Positions 49,388 to 59,346 of a DNA stretch of 64,000 bases are shown piece after piece. The position numbers and the translations under genes were made by a program. Positions within the stretch are counted from its first letter, which is position 1. Each line of letters starts with the position of its first letter. Source of the stretch: Avena insularis (lineage: Eukaryota > Streptophyta > Magnoliopsida > Poales > Poaceae). The notes below the pieces were generated by a model. It worked only from the letters and a program-made list of their open reading frames with translations. It was not told where the DNA came from and searched no databases. The stretch lies in the NCBI GenBank assembly GCA_023614405.1, contig CM042697.1, positions 298,740,954 to 298,804,953 on the forward strand, in the 5' to 3' direction.

Positions 49388-50023
49388 GTCCTGCTTCACG
49401 GGATGCGGATGGCCAAAACCTGTGGTGCCACTAGACTCGTCATCTATGAAGAATCCAACCTCGTAATGCAGCAAAAAATGCATAAGAGTGATGCGATCAG
49501 CGACAACATGATCACCTACCGCAGCCTCTATAATGCACTTCAAGGTGACTTTCATGGCGGCGAACTCCGGCATGTCAGCCGCGAAAGCAACAAAGAACCT
49601 GACAAAATCACTAACATTAGCTCTACCTGCACCCCAGTGCCACAAGGCGTGTTCCTGGATAAAATACACGAGCTATCCATTAAGCTTAAGCCATCCAAGG
49701 ACTCTCTCGAAGCAGCTACACACTCGGGGCTATGCCACCCGAAGATTCCGGAGCACCCGCTAAAGCCATACCAGACCCCTCATCTGAGGGTACCATGGAG
49801 TTCATGCTCATTGATCCCTCCTAGACTCAGTCGTACCTCACATATATGTTAAGTAACAAGCATCCATATGACCCAAAAGACACGCGACACATCACCCGTA
49901 TATCTAATGTATTCACCATCATTAATGGTGAAATCTATGAGCGAAGAATCACCGTCGTTCTCCAACAATGCATCAGCAGCGGCGACAGCAAAAGCATCCT
50001 CCTCGAAATCTATGAAGGCACAT
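49388..50023 (+). pseudogene. G0 fragment: end of second RNase H and start of integrase
   Basis: Reading resumes exactly where 18771 broke off. The segment encodes GMRMAKTCGATRLVIYEES, then ELRHVSRESNKEPDKI, the C-terminal part of the extra RNase H. A linker (KLKPSKDSLEAATH) follows. The integrase N-terminus (NVFTIINGEIYERRIT) with its HEG-type zinc region begins at about 49880. It is cut at 50023 by G4 inside IYEGT. It is closely similar to the G4 copy, so G0 and G4 belong to related families. One or more frameshifts near 49750 disable it. Confidence 0.88.
50019..50023. repeat. G4 left target-site duplication CACAT
   Basis: It pairs with CACGT at 61645-61649, one CpG-type transition apart. 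Removing G4 and one copy rejoins the G0 integrase (EGT then GHHA). Confidence 0.85.
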
Positions 50024-50535
50024 TGACGAGGTTCAATCTCGTCAATGCCCATTGTTATGAGCTTGGGTTTTGGAGAAGATGGGGATGCTGGAGATCGTGG
50101 AACGGGTTAGCAAACAAGAAACACGGGGACACGAGGTTTACCCAGGTTCAGGCCCCCGGAGGGAAAACCCAACTCCTTCTTGTCTACTCTTGATTACGGC
50201 GGAATCGAAAGTTACAGGGGTGCGCAGATGCAATCTGGCATGGAGGTGTGTATGCGGTGGTGTGTGAGAGATTGTAACAGAGCCTCCTCGTCGTGCCCTC
50301 CTGGCCCTTATATAGAGATAGGCAGGTCCCAAGCACAGATCGAGTCGGTTATAGGTTTTAGGGTTTACCCCTTTGAATTTCCTATCTACTCTAGTCTTGC
50401 TCTCCAAGGGTCTGAAGGCGTCATGGGCCTTGGTCACCCGAAAATCTTCATGGACCGGCATATATTTTTCATGGGCCTTCCTTGGGCTAGACTAGGTATG
50501 CTGAGGTCGTGTACCCGCGGGGTATAACCATGTCA
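50024..50535 (-). repeat. G4 3' LTR (512 bp)
   Basis: On the plus strand it starts TGACGAGG and ends CCATGTCA. A palindrome TGACGAG/CTCGTCA lies at its left edge. A TATA-like CTATATAA reads on the minus strand at 50315-50308. Confidence 0.93.
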
Positions 50536-50548
50536 GTAGCCCCCGAGT
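50536..50548 (-). other. G4 polypurine tract
   Basis: The minus strand reads ACTCGGGGGCTAC directly before the LTR. This is a common form in plant Gypsy elements. Confidence 0.85.
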
Positions 50549-51345
50549 GTTCAGTCGAATCGTAGATTCGGCTGAGGACTCTTTAATCCTTCGGGTGCGA
50601 CTCTGTCTTTCAAGAGAATGTGTAGGGATTGTTGATGTGTGTTCCTGACTCTCCCGACGGATCAGGGTCAGTTAACTGTCTTAGGACAAAACAACACTAT
50701 CTTCTTCAGGTTCGAGTCCCTCGACTCGAACCCGGGACATATGCTGGCGTAATTCGACTCATACCGCGGAGGACTTACAGGAGTGGAATTCCAGTGACTT
50801 TAAATGATGTACCAAACGCGTCCGTCGGGATTTTTCATCGCGCCTGTTGGCACGGATTCATACTAGCAGAGCGCAGTCGTGTGCGTTGTCAGGCCATCAA
50901 ATGATATATGTAGGTCTTATCTTTGCGTCGCAGACACAGCATCCGAATTTTTATCACCGCGGAGGTGTTTCGGGTGGCAAAGGAGAATATTGCTCACTCA
51001 GTGTTTAATTAGGGCAAAGTTGCCGAAAAAATGTTGCATGCTGATCCGAAGGATCGCGGTGAAAAATTAGTGGTGTGCGACCAGCGCTCCTATGGAGTAG
51101 ACCCCGAGTCTGCATTAGGCTTCGTGACTCGGCAGAGACTTTAATTCAGCCGTTGTTCAGCTTCAGGTCCGTAGGACACAAATTGTTCAGATGCTTGAAT
51201 CCATGCTCCCTATGGGAGTAGCCCCCGAGTCCGTAGTGGAGTCGCAGACTCGACGCAGGACTCGAAGAAATAGTTTAGTGCTGTAGTGTTTTGTTCAGTT
51301 TGGGGTGCACGGCTAGCACTCCTGATAGGAGTAGCCCCGAGTAGT
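50536..51345 (-). repeat. Diverged repeats with polypurine-tract-like motifs next to G4 3' LTR
   Basis: On the plus strand GTAGCCCCCGAGT or close variants occur near 50537, 51097, 51217 and 51328. The copies near 50537, 51217 and 51328 are followed by a short palindrome such as GAGTCGCAGACTC or GAATCGTAGATTC. The last three copies are spaced 120 and 111 bp. Read on the G4 sense strand they are CTCGGGGGCTAC-like, the same as the functional tract. No gene is supported here. Confidence 0.75.
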
Positions 51346-51805
51346 TAGTCGAATCGTAGATTCGAGTGAGTACTCTTAGCTGTGTAGCCAAAGAATTGTG
51401 GCTTTTGCTAGTATAGCATTTGATGAAGTCAGTGTTGACGATCGGTGACCTCAAACGTCTGCTGCGCCAGAGATGACGTGACTGGATGAACATGGGTCCC
51501 ACCTTCTGACCTTGAATTGACCGGTCACGCGCGGCGTGGAGATAATTACGGCGTCGCCTACATTTCCGCGTGTAGTGGACGGCGTGTGAGTGACGGTTCA
51601 CTGCTGTACTGACACGTGGACGGTCAGATCTTTCCTTTGGCGTTAGGTCTTCTCGTTGGACGGTTGTCATGCATCGTCTTGGTACTTATAATCATTGGGG
51701 AAAAATTAATCTGTTTTCACCGCAGCCATTCTTCTTTCACTGCTCCAATCTTCTCTGAGCTTTCTTGCTGCATGCTGGAATATCCTCGAACATTTCCTTC
51801 TTTGA
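51346..51805. other. G4 region upstream of antisense gene A
   Basis: No gene is supported. It could hold the promoter or a lost N-terminal exon of gene A. An in-frame stop TGA at 51803-51805 limits the visible frame. Confidence 0.5.
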
Positions 51806-53491
51806 TCCTACGCTCCCGAACTACCATCGGCGCGATCTCCGGCTAAAGAGGCCAACAAGTCAAGCGAGGATCACACTCGCAAGCGGACAAGGAGCTCCAG
51901 CGAGTCGTCGGATGCCTCAACTCCGCCGACGCCTCGGAACCCGTTGTGCCTTGAACGTCACAGTGATGGGCATGGGGGATCTTCCTCTCCAATTCCTGCC
52001 GTTCCCGTGCGGGCTGTGTCACCGCACCCGCCGGCGAAGTGGAAGAAGGAAGAAAAGAAGGAAGAGAAGAAAGAGGAGAAGAAGGTCCGGAAGACCCCTC
52101 CCATCTTCGACTTGAGCGAGCTTGACTCGTAAGTTTCCTTAGTCATGTTTTGCTTTTTCTTGTCTGTTTACCTTGCGCTTTGCTGATTTGTCCTTGTGTA
52201 GCCACTCCTCCAATGACTCCTCCAGTGATGGTGCTCGAGAAATGATGGGGGAGTCGAAGGTCGTTCTTCCTCCTCCTCAGATTCGGGTGGTTGCGCCTCA
52301 GAAGGCTGCGAGCGGACCTTCGGAGTCGCCGTTAAATCATGTAAGTAATTCTGCTTTCTGCCGCTGGGGGAGCACCCGAGCCTTTTCGGATGATCTGTTG
52401 ATTTTTCTTTTCTGCCCACCTCGGGGGGAGCCCCCGAGCATCTTTTGTATGTGCAACTTGCTTCTGCTCGTTCTTTTGGGCTTAGCCCCCGAGCCGTTCT
52501 TTTGATTAGTAGTTCTTTTTGCAGCCTTTTGTGCAAGGTGCCAACCAACTGGTGCAGCAGCACCTGGCGTTGGAGGCCAGCCTTAAACAACTTCAAGGTA
52601 TTTTATGCCTTGGTCTTTTGTGTCTTCTTGCATTTTTGTCCTTCGATTCTACATGTGTATTGCTTACTGCAGAGGATCACAACGCCTCTCTTCGTGAGAT
52701 TGATGCTCTCAAAAAGAGCCTTGGTCAAGCGGAGAAGAAGGCCGAGGTCGTCGTTGGTGCAAGGGAGCGCCTCGAGCTGGAGCTGGCCAACGCGGCCGAG
52801 GCTAAGGAGCACCTGCACCAGGAGGCTACGGACCGCGAGGAGCAGCTCGCCACCGCCACGGCTTCGCGCGAGAGAGAGGTGGCCGGCAAGCTTATGGCGG
52901 CTGCCAAGGCTATTTCGGGTGAGTATCTCCTCCTTCCTCTTTTTTATTTCCTTGTATTTCTTTTGCAATGCTTTTATTCATTCTGCTTCCTTTGTTGTCT
53001 TAGATGCCGCGGGCATCGAGTTTGATCGCGGTTCTCTGGAGCACGGGAGCGCTCTAGATGATGCTACTGCGGCGGTCGAAGACCGCTGCAGCACCGTTGT
53101 CAATTCGCTTGGCAAGGCCAAGGAGGTCCTTGGGCACTTCTACAAGGAGCTTATCCCCAAGGGCGTGGCCCTCGAAGATGTTGATGCCCTGGCGGAGGCG
53201 TTGTCAGCCGAAGCGCCTGCAGCGTACAAGCGCAAGCAGAAGGGCATCGGCGCATCCGTCGGGCTGGCAATGGCCTTGGCAGCTGGAGCGGAGCTGGACC
53301 TTCCTCAGGTCACTTCCCGGATGCCAACGACTGCTGATGGATCCGAGGTAGCCTTCGCCACCTATGCTGCTCGCTATAAGAGTTACGGGCCGAAGCTGAT
53401 TGATCTGCTGGCCGAGTACGCGCTAAGGCAGCAGGGGGAAGCCAAGGCGAGGCAATCCGGCTCTGAGGCTACTCAGGGTGCAGCTTCGTAG
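51806..53491 (+). CDS. G4 antisense gene A: five-exon Lys-rich, coiled-coil protein
   Basis: Exons are 51806-52128, 52202-52340, 52525-52597, 52673-52918 and 53004-53491. Every intron has GT and AG (donors GTAAGT, GTAAGT, GTATTT, GTGAGT) and the frame stays open throughout, giving about 420 residues. No ATG begins exon 1, so the N-terminus lies further upstream or is lost; the PF04195-like domain of the G3 protein is not found. Order: Ser/Arg-rich start, Lys/Glu-rich block (KKEEKKEEKKEEKK), Ser-rich linker, long coiled coil (LKKSLGQAEKKAEVV), then a C-terminal domain (VVNSLGKAKEVLGHFYKEL, LDLPQVTSRMPTTADGSEV) ending in an Ala-rich tail. It lies opposite to pol, between integrase and 3' LTR. 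Function is unknown. Confidence 0.78.
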
Positions 53492-53648
53492 GCGTTGTAG
53501 TTATAGGATAGTTGTAGCTTCTTTTGTTGTAATTATTTTGATGAACAATCCTTATGCCACGTAGTGGCTTTTGCTGCACTTAATGAATTTGCTGAGTTTC
53601 GTGCTCCTTCAACTGCTTGTTCATGTATTTGTCTTTCTGTTAGTCTAG

Positions 53649-54458
53649 GGTCCTTCGGGTGATGATCCCGTTGACACTTCGTCTGTGGCACAGCTGCGAC
53701 CATCCCTGGATGGTGCGTCGCAGCTTGTATTTCTTCGAGACCGTATACGTAGCCTCGAACAAGAGTTGCTTGGGGTGCGTGGTCACGCTGATGTTTGGAA
53801 ATCCAAAGCGGATCGAGGCGCTGCCAGAGAGGAGTACTTGATGGCAGAGTTGCTTCGTTTGTCTGAACAGCTTCAGTGTGAGTTTTTCGAGCTATTGCCC
53901 GTTACTTCGGATGCGCCAGCTGGCCTTTCATCTTACTCTTTTGCAAGTATTGCAGGTGCTAACATTGCTCCAAGGGAGGAGAAAGAGCGTGTTGCTGTTC
54001 GGATCAACTGCTTGACTCAGCAGGACATGGAGGTCAGCGGGTTCTTCTGGATGGACCGTGATCGTGCCATGGTCCTTGCGACGGTGCAAGATCGTGTCCA
54101 CCAGGTATCGCGGGTGCTTCGTCAGGTGAAGTCTTCGCTTGCGTCGGTTCTACATGTAATGTTCCTGCTGGATGATGCACCGTCGACTCTCTCTAGTCTA
54201 CTGTCGAAGTTTCGGAATGTGCATCATGTCAGGGAACTGGTGCGGCATCAGCTCGTTGCGGGGGTGAAGGCTGCGCTCTCCCTTGGGCAGTTACATCGCC
54301 CTGATGTAGATCTGTCCGCTATAGCGGCTGGGCCACCTCTTCGGCCATATGGTGGCGAGTGGGATATGCGTCCGCATTATGCGGCTGTAAGGCAGTATGC
54401 CGAACAGATCATAGATCTGTTTGAGCAGCGTGCTCAGGTTATTATTCAGAATAGGTAG
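53649..54458 (+). CDS. G4 antisense gene B: conserved two-exon segment
   Basis: Exons are 53649-53877 and 53956-54458, with donor GTGAGT and acceptor TTGCAG. The frame is open for about 243 residues; the intron is also open, so retention is possible. The first exon follows an acceptor (TCTAG) and has no ATG, so at least one upstream exon is expected. Gene A ends only 157 bases earlier, and A and B might be one locus. Motifs: FLRDRIRSLEQELLGV, HADVWKSKADRG, EEKERVAVR, FFWMDRDRAMVLATVQD and LHRPDVDLSAIAAGPP. G0 has a homologue at 63880-63068 with matching intron positions. I recognise no known enzyme domain; it is predicted to be helical. Confidence 0.75.
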   Translation, partial: GPSGDDPVDTSSVAQLRPSLDGASQLVFLRDRIRSLEQELLGVRGHADVWKSKADRGAAREEYLMAELLRLSEQLQCEFFELLPVTSDAPAGLSSYSFASIAGANIAPREEKERVAVRINCLTQQDMEVSGFFWMDRDRAMVLATVQDRVHQVSRVLRQVKSSLASVLHVMFLLDDAPSTLSSLLSKFRNVHHVRELVRHQLVAGVKAALSLGQLHRPDVDLSAIAAGPPLRPYGGEWDMRPHYAAVRQYAEQIIDLFEQRAQVIIQNR

Positions 54459-54810
54459 TACCTGTAAAAAGATGGATGTAAAATTTGTATATATTTGACT
54501 GGGCATGTTTTGCCCTTTATTATAAAGTTTTGGTTCTTGTTTTAGCACGTAGTGCTTTGTTTGTATACGTGCCCTTTTCGTTAGCCTGACGTGGTAAGCT
54601 ACTCAGGTGTACACGTGTTATCCCCGGTCGACGAAGTCGTGAGGTGGGGGGAGACCCGAGTGCGTTTGTAGCATGGAGTAAAATGCGAATAGTAAACAAA
54701 AATTTTGGGGCGAGACACTTAGCTTTATTCATATCGTAATGGAGGAGGTACATTGTTCGGCTGAGTAGCCTTGGCTGAATAGCCTTATTGAAAGTAAAAG
54801 AGGGAGGTAG
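54459..54810. other. Spacer between antisense gene B and integrase end of G4
   Basis: The ends of two convergent genes meet here. TTTATTATAAAG near 54516 and TTTATTCATATC near 54724 (minus-strand AATAAA) are candidate polyadenylation regions for gene B and for pol. One more motif close to AGCCCCCGAG occurs near 54648. Confidence 0.5.
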
Positions 54811-56073
54811 CTAGGGGTAGAACCGTCGTAGTTGTGTGACGTTCCATGGGTTGGAGTATGCGACTCCAGACTCCACGTGCTTGAGGCGATAGGCGCCACC
54901 TGGGATGACTTCAGTGACGATGTAGGGTCCTTCCCATGGTGACTCGAATTTCTTCGGTCGCTCTTGCTTGAGTCGCAAGACTAGGTCTCCTTCGACGAAG
55001 GACCTTCGGCGCAGCCGTCGGCTGTGGTAGTTGCGGAGACTCTGTTGATACACCGCTGATCGAGCTGCTGCTATGTCTCGCGCTTTGTCAAGTGTGTCGA
55101 CGGCGTCTTCTAGTGCGTTTGTGGATTCGGCTTCGCTATAAGCGACGACCCGTGGGGCCTGGTGGCGTACCTTGGCTGGTAGCATGGCTTCGGCTCCGTG
55201 CACCATGAAGAACGGCGTGTAGCCGGTTGAGCTGTTTGGCGTTGTACGTAGGCTCCATAGGACTGAAGGCAGCTCTTTCGTCCAGGCTCCGGCGAGTCAC
55301 TCGAGTGGGCTCATGAGGCGCTTCTTGATGCCAACGCCGATTAGGCCATTGGCCTTCTCCACCTGCCCGTTCGTTTGCGGGTGCGCCACAGAGGCGTATG
55401 TGATATTGATTCCGAGGCCTTCGTAGAAGTCCTGGAATTCCTTGGAGATGAAGTTCGATCCATTGTCGGTGATGATGCTATGTGGCACGCCGAACCTATA
55501 GACAATGGATTCAAAGAACTTGGCGGTAGATTTGCCCTTTTGGTTAGTGACCGGCATGGCCTCAATCCACTTGGTGAATTCGACGACTGCGACCAGGAGG
55601 TAGACATGTCCCCCTTTCGAGGACATTGGCAGCTTGCCGATCATGTCTAGGCCCCATTGGGCGAAGGGCCAGGCCAAAGGTATGGGCCTGAGCTCAGACC
55701 CGGGTGCGTGTGGTCTGTCGGCGAACCTTTGGTATCCGTTGCATCTTCGGACGATGTCCTTGGCGTCGTTCATGGCCGTTGGCCAGTAGAATCCAGCTCG
55801 TAGAGCTTTGGCGACAAGGGAGTGGCTGCCTGCATGATCGCCACCGATGCCCTCGTGGATGTCTTGGAGGATGGTTTTTCTGTCGCCGATGGTGACGCAC
55901 CTTTTTAGTACAACCGAACTGATGTGCTTGTACAGCTCGCCATTGATGATGGTGAAGGCTTTGGACCCACGAGATATGCGCCGGGCATCCGTCGGGCTAT
56001 CAGACAGTTCTCCGTCTATCAAGTACCGAAGGTATGGCCGTGTCCAAGTTTCTTCGACTGCCATGACCTGCAT
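54811..56073 (-). pseudogene. G4 integrase
   Basis: The minus strand encodes GELYKHISSVVLKRCV and the zinc-binding domain. In that domain the second Cys of the CxxC pair is replaced (RRCNGYQRF). The catalytic Asp residues are in GLDMIGKLP and TDNGSNF and the Glu is in GQVEKANG; all three are present. A stop follows SPLE at 55297. The C-terminal part continues from 55206 (MVHGAEAMLP, SFVEGDLVLRLKQ, WEGPYIVTEV) and ends NVTQLRRFYP. Loss of the zinc Cys and the stop suggest the enzyme is dead. Confidence 0.9.
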
Positions 56074-56081
56074 CAGGTTGA

Positions 56082-56615
56082 CTACCGCGACTTATGTGTC
56101 CAGCTTTTCAGGTCCTTCTTGACCGTCGGGTAGCGCAGCCCCCGAGTGTTCTGCTTCTTCGGGTGATCCCTTGGGGAATTTCTGCTTGATGGATGGTACG
56201 CAGATCTGTTCGAGGAACACACTTGGCGGCACCCATGCGCAGGTGTGGCGCCGATGTTGGCGAGTCTGTCGGCCTCCTTGTTGCTTTCTCTTCCAACGTG
56301 CCGAAGCTCGCAGCCGTCAAAATCTCCTTCGAGTGTGTTGTAGAGTGCGCGGTACGCAATCATGTTGGCGGCGTGCGTGTCGCACTCGTTCATCGTCTGC
56401 TGGATGACGAGGTTGGAGTCATCGTAGATGACCAGGCGCGTTGCGCCGCAGATCTTTGCCATTGTCATGCCGTGGATGAGGGTCTCATATTCTGCTTCGT
56501 TATTGGAAGCTCGAAACTTCATCCGGAGGACGTACTTCATCTTATCGCCCTGCGGGGAGGTCAATATGACTCCGTCTCCTGCTCCGGCTTCACGCTTGGA
56601 GCCGTCGAAGTGCAT
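56082..56615 (-). pseudogene. G4 second, archaeal-type RNase H
   Basis: It starts MHFDGSKREAGAGDGVIL and continues NNEAEYETLIHGMTMA, LVIYDDSNLVIQQ and HVGRESNKEADRLANIG. The three acidic positions needed for catalysis look conserved. The frame is open for 177 residues before a frameshift into the integrase linker. It is the closest match in the window to the G0 fragments. Confidence 0.88.
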
Positions 56616-57272
56616 CGTCCATGACTATGTCATGTCTAGGGTGTCTGGCAGCTGCAGCTCCATCTAGTGTACAAGGAAGTCCGGGAGGACATGCGACTTG
56701 ACCGCGTGACATCTCTCATAGATGATGTCTAGAGGTGACAGCTCAATGCCCCACAGGGCCACGCGTCATGTGGCCTCTTGGTTGTTTAGGATGCTGTTTA
56801 GGGCTGCCTCGTTGACGACCATCACCTGGTGCTCCTGGAAGTAGTGGCTCAACCGACGAGCTGTCATGAACACGCCGTAGGCGAGTTTTTGGTAGTGAGG
56901 GTACCTTTGCTTTGTTGGCGTCAATACCTCGCTGAGGTAGTAGATTGGGAGTTGGACCCCATGGGTCTTGCCCTCTTCGGGTCGCTAGACCACCAGTACG
57001 GTGCTTACCACCTGATGTGTAGCTTCTATGTACAGAAGTAGGGGCTCGTGCTCCTTTGGCGTAACCAAGACAGGCGAGGTAGAGAGCAGCCACTTTAGAT
57101 CTTCCAATGCGTCATCCGCCTCAGGCATCCACTCGAATTTGTCTGCCTTGCCTAGCAGTTGGTAGAATGGCAGTGCTTTTTCGCCCATGCGGCTGATGAA
57201 CCTGCTTAATGCCGCTATTCGTCCTGCAAGCTGCTGGACACCCTTGAGGTTTTTCGGCTTCTCCATGGCCAT
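56616..57272 (-). pseudogene. G4 RT connection and first RNase H
   Basis: KKIRAIMAMEKPKNLKGVQQ, then ADKFEWMPEADDALEDLK and LLLYIEATHQVVSTVLVV are read in one frame. A stop near 56989 interrupts it. The RNase H follows (LPIYYLSEVLTPTKQRYPHY) with further stops near 56770, 56668 and 56625. The first catalytic Asp is replaced by Glu in LYIEATH. Confidence 0.85.
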
Positions 57273-57995
57273 TATGGCCCGGATTTTCTTCGGGTTCGCC
57301 TTGATCCCTCGTTGGGAGATGAGGTAACCAAGAAGCTGGCTCGATGGGACGCCGAAGGCGCACTTCTCAGGGTTAAGCTTGATCCTGTAGCGGTCGAGAT
57401 TGTCGAACGTCTCGCGGAGATCGTCGATGAGTGTTCTCGCCTCCCTGGTTTTGATGACTATGTCGTCGAGATAGACATGGACATTGCGACCGATCTAGTC
57501 CTTCAGGCATGCCTGCATGCACCGCTGGTACGTGGCACCTGCATTCTTTATCCCGAAGGGCACTGTGTTGTAGCAGAACACTCTGAATGGCGTGATTAAC
57601 GCCGTTCTCTCCTGATCTTCGACCTTTCATCGAATCTGGTTGTAGCCTGAGTAGGCGTCGAGGAAGGAGAGTTTCCCGCAGCCTGCAGTCAAATCGATGA
57701 TCTGATCGATCTGAGGGAGAGGGAAGTGGTCCTTCGGGCAGTGCTTGTTCAGCGACGTGAAGTCCACGCACATCCGCAGGATGTCCGTGTCCTTCTTGGG
57801 GACCATCACTGTATTGGAGAGCCACTCGCTTTCTTTAATCTCCCTGATGAAGTTTGCAGTGAGTAGTCTGTTGACTTCAATCCCTATGGCTTCGGCCTGG
57901 GGCTCGGACAGGCGCCGGATGGACTGCTTGATGGGCTTGGCGTCAGGAAAGATGTTGAGTGCGTTCTCGGCGAATTCCCTGGGAACTCCTGGCAT
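57273..57995 (-). pseudogene. G4 reverse transcriptase
   Basis: The frame from 57995 encodes PGVPREFAENALNIF, FIREIKESEWLSNTVMV, CVDFTSLNKHCPKDHF and FLDAYSGYNQI, and stops near 57629. The continuing frame has LITPFRVFCYNTVPFG, a stop before IGRNV, then the catalytic YLDD at 57473-57462. DRYRIKLNPEKCAFGV follows. The catalytic box is intact, but nonsense codons break the domain at least twice. Confidence 0.9.
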
Positions 57996-59253
57996 GTCGC
58001 GGACACCAGGTAATTTCCAGCGCTCACGGAGGAATTGACGGCGGCTTTCCTATCTTGAGGCTGAGATCGTTGGCGATCAGTGCTGTCTTGGAGGCATCCG
58101 TCAGGTGGACCTGCACCTTCTTTGTGTTGACGGTGGAGTCGAAAGACATATCGGGTGCGTTTTGCCGTGCGACTGGGGGTGCCCCATTGTCCGTCACCTT
58201 GCGGAGCCTTACGAGCTCCTCTTGCATGCCGAATGACTGGGAGATTCTGTTGAAGTCCCTGTCGCAGTGGTCTGATCGGGTGAAGCTCCCGTGGACCGTG
58301 ATGGCGCACAGGTCTGGCATCTTGAGTGGCGAATGCAGCGTGGTGTGGTACTGTCAGGAACCTTGCGAATGCTACACGCCCGAGGATGGCGTGGCATTGT
58401 GATGGCCAGTCCACCACTTCGAACTCGAGCCTTTCGCATCGGAAGTTATCCGGTTTGCCGAAGATGTCGTCGAGCCATATCTTTCCGAGGGGGAATGTGC
58501 CCTTTCCTGGAACGTTGTGTCTGATTGTTCCAGGATGCACAGCGGGATCCGCATTGCTACTAGGGTGCTTGCGAACATCAGGTTGATGCCGCTGCCGCCG
58601 TCCATGAAGACGTGGATCATCTCGAAACCTCCGATCTGCGCCTCAAGCACCAGGGCAGCATGACCTAGGCGAGGGACCTGGCAAGGGTGATCCGAACGGC
58701 TGAACGTGATGCAGGACTCCGATCCGCTGAGGTACTCAAGGATGGCGGGTGGAGCTGTCACGGCCAGGTTGATCTGACGGGTGATTTTCTTCTGCACCCT
58801 ATTCGTTGGGCGCCCTTTTTGGATCATCAGTGCTCCTTTCGGAGGGGGATACCCGTGCCCACCGTTATTCTGTGCGGGTGTGACTGGGTGGTTCGGGCCT
58901 CCTATAGGTGGCGGTGGAGGAGCTCCGTGCGCTATCTCTCCTGGTGCGGGTGCGTTCCCGAATCCAGGGTTTGGGGCTTGCTGCCTCATCTGAGCCATGC
59001 TTTCGCTGAGTTTCTGGAACTCGCGGCAGTCCTTGAGCATGTGGCTTGACTTCTTCTTACCATCATGTTTGTCGATGTAGAAATGGATGGTGCATGGACC
59101 CGACAGTTTTTCGTATGCTGAGGGTCCGTCGTCGTGACCGCGGCGCTGCCACGACTGTGCTGGGCATCCTCCATCATGGAAATTGCCTCCGCGGTATCCG
59201 CCGCTGTTGCGGTTGCCATCGCTGCAGCGGTCGGCATAGCCTGCCGCGACCAT
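57996..59253 (-). pseudogene. G4 protease and gag-protease linker
   Basis: The frame at 59253-58372 starts with a Gly/Asp/Arg-rich linker. It then has a Cys/His-rich segment (CTIHFYIDKH to MLKDC), a Pro/Gly-rich stretch and the protease. The active site reads VFMDGGSGINLMFA, where the usual Asp-Ser-Gly is Asp-Gly-Gly, as common in this lineage. The domain continues in a second frame (FEVVDWPSQCHAILGR, RFLTVP) and in a third (SFGMQEELVRLRKVTD). At least two frameshifts are present. Confidence 0.82.
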
Positions 59254-59346
59254 GTCGGGTCTATCGCGGTCGTCGTAGACACGCGGTCTCCTCTTGCTAC
59301 GGCGTTCTCGTCGTCGGCCGTAGTCGTCCTCTTCCTCCGAGTAGGC

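Noticed and set aside
50629..51846. Plus-strand frames upstream of antisense gene A as its N-terminus
   Set aside because: They are short and lie over diverged polypurine-tract-like repeats, and the last one (ending 51846) is in a different frame from gene A.
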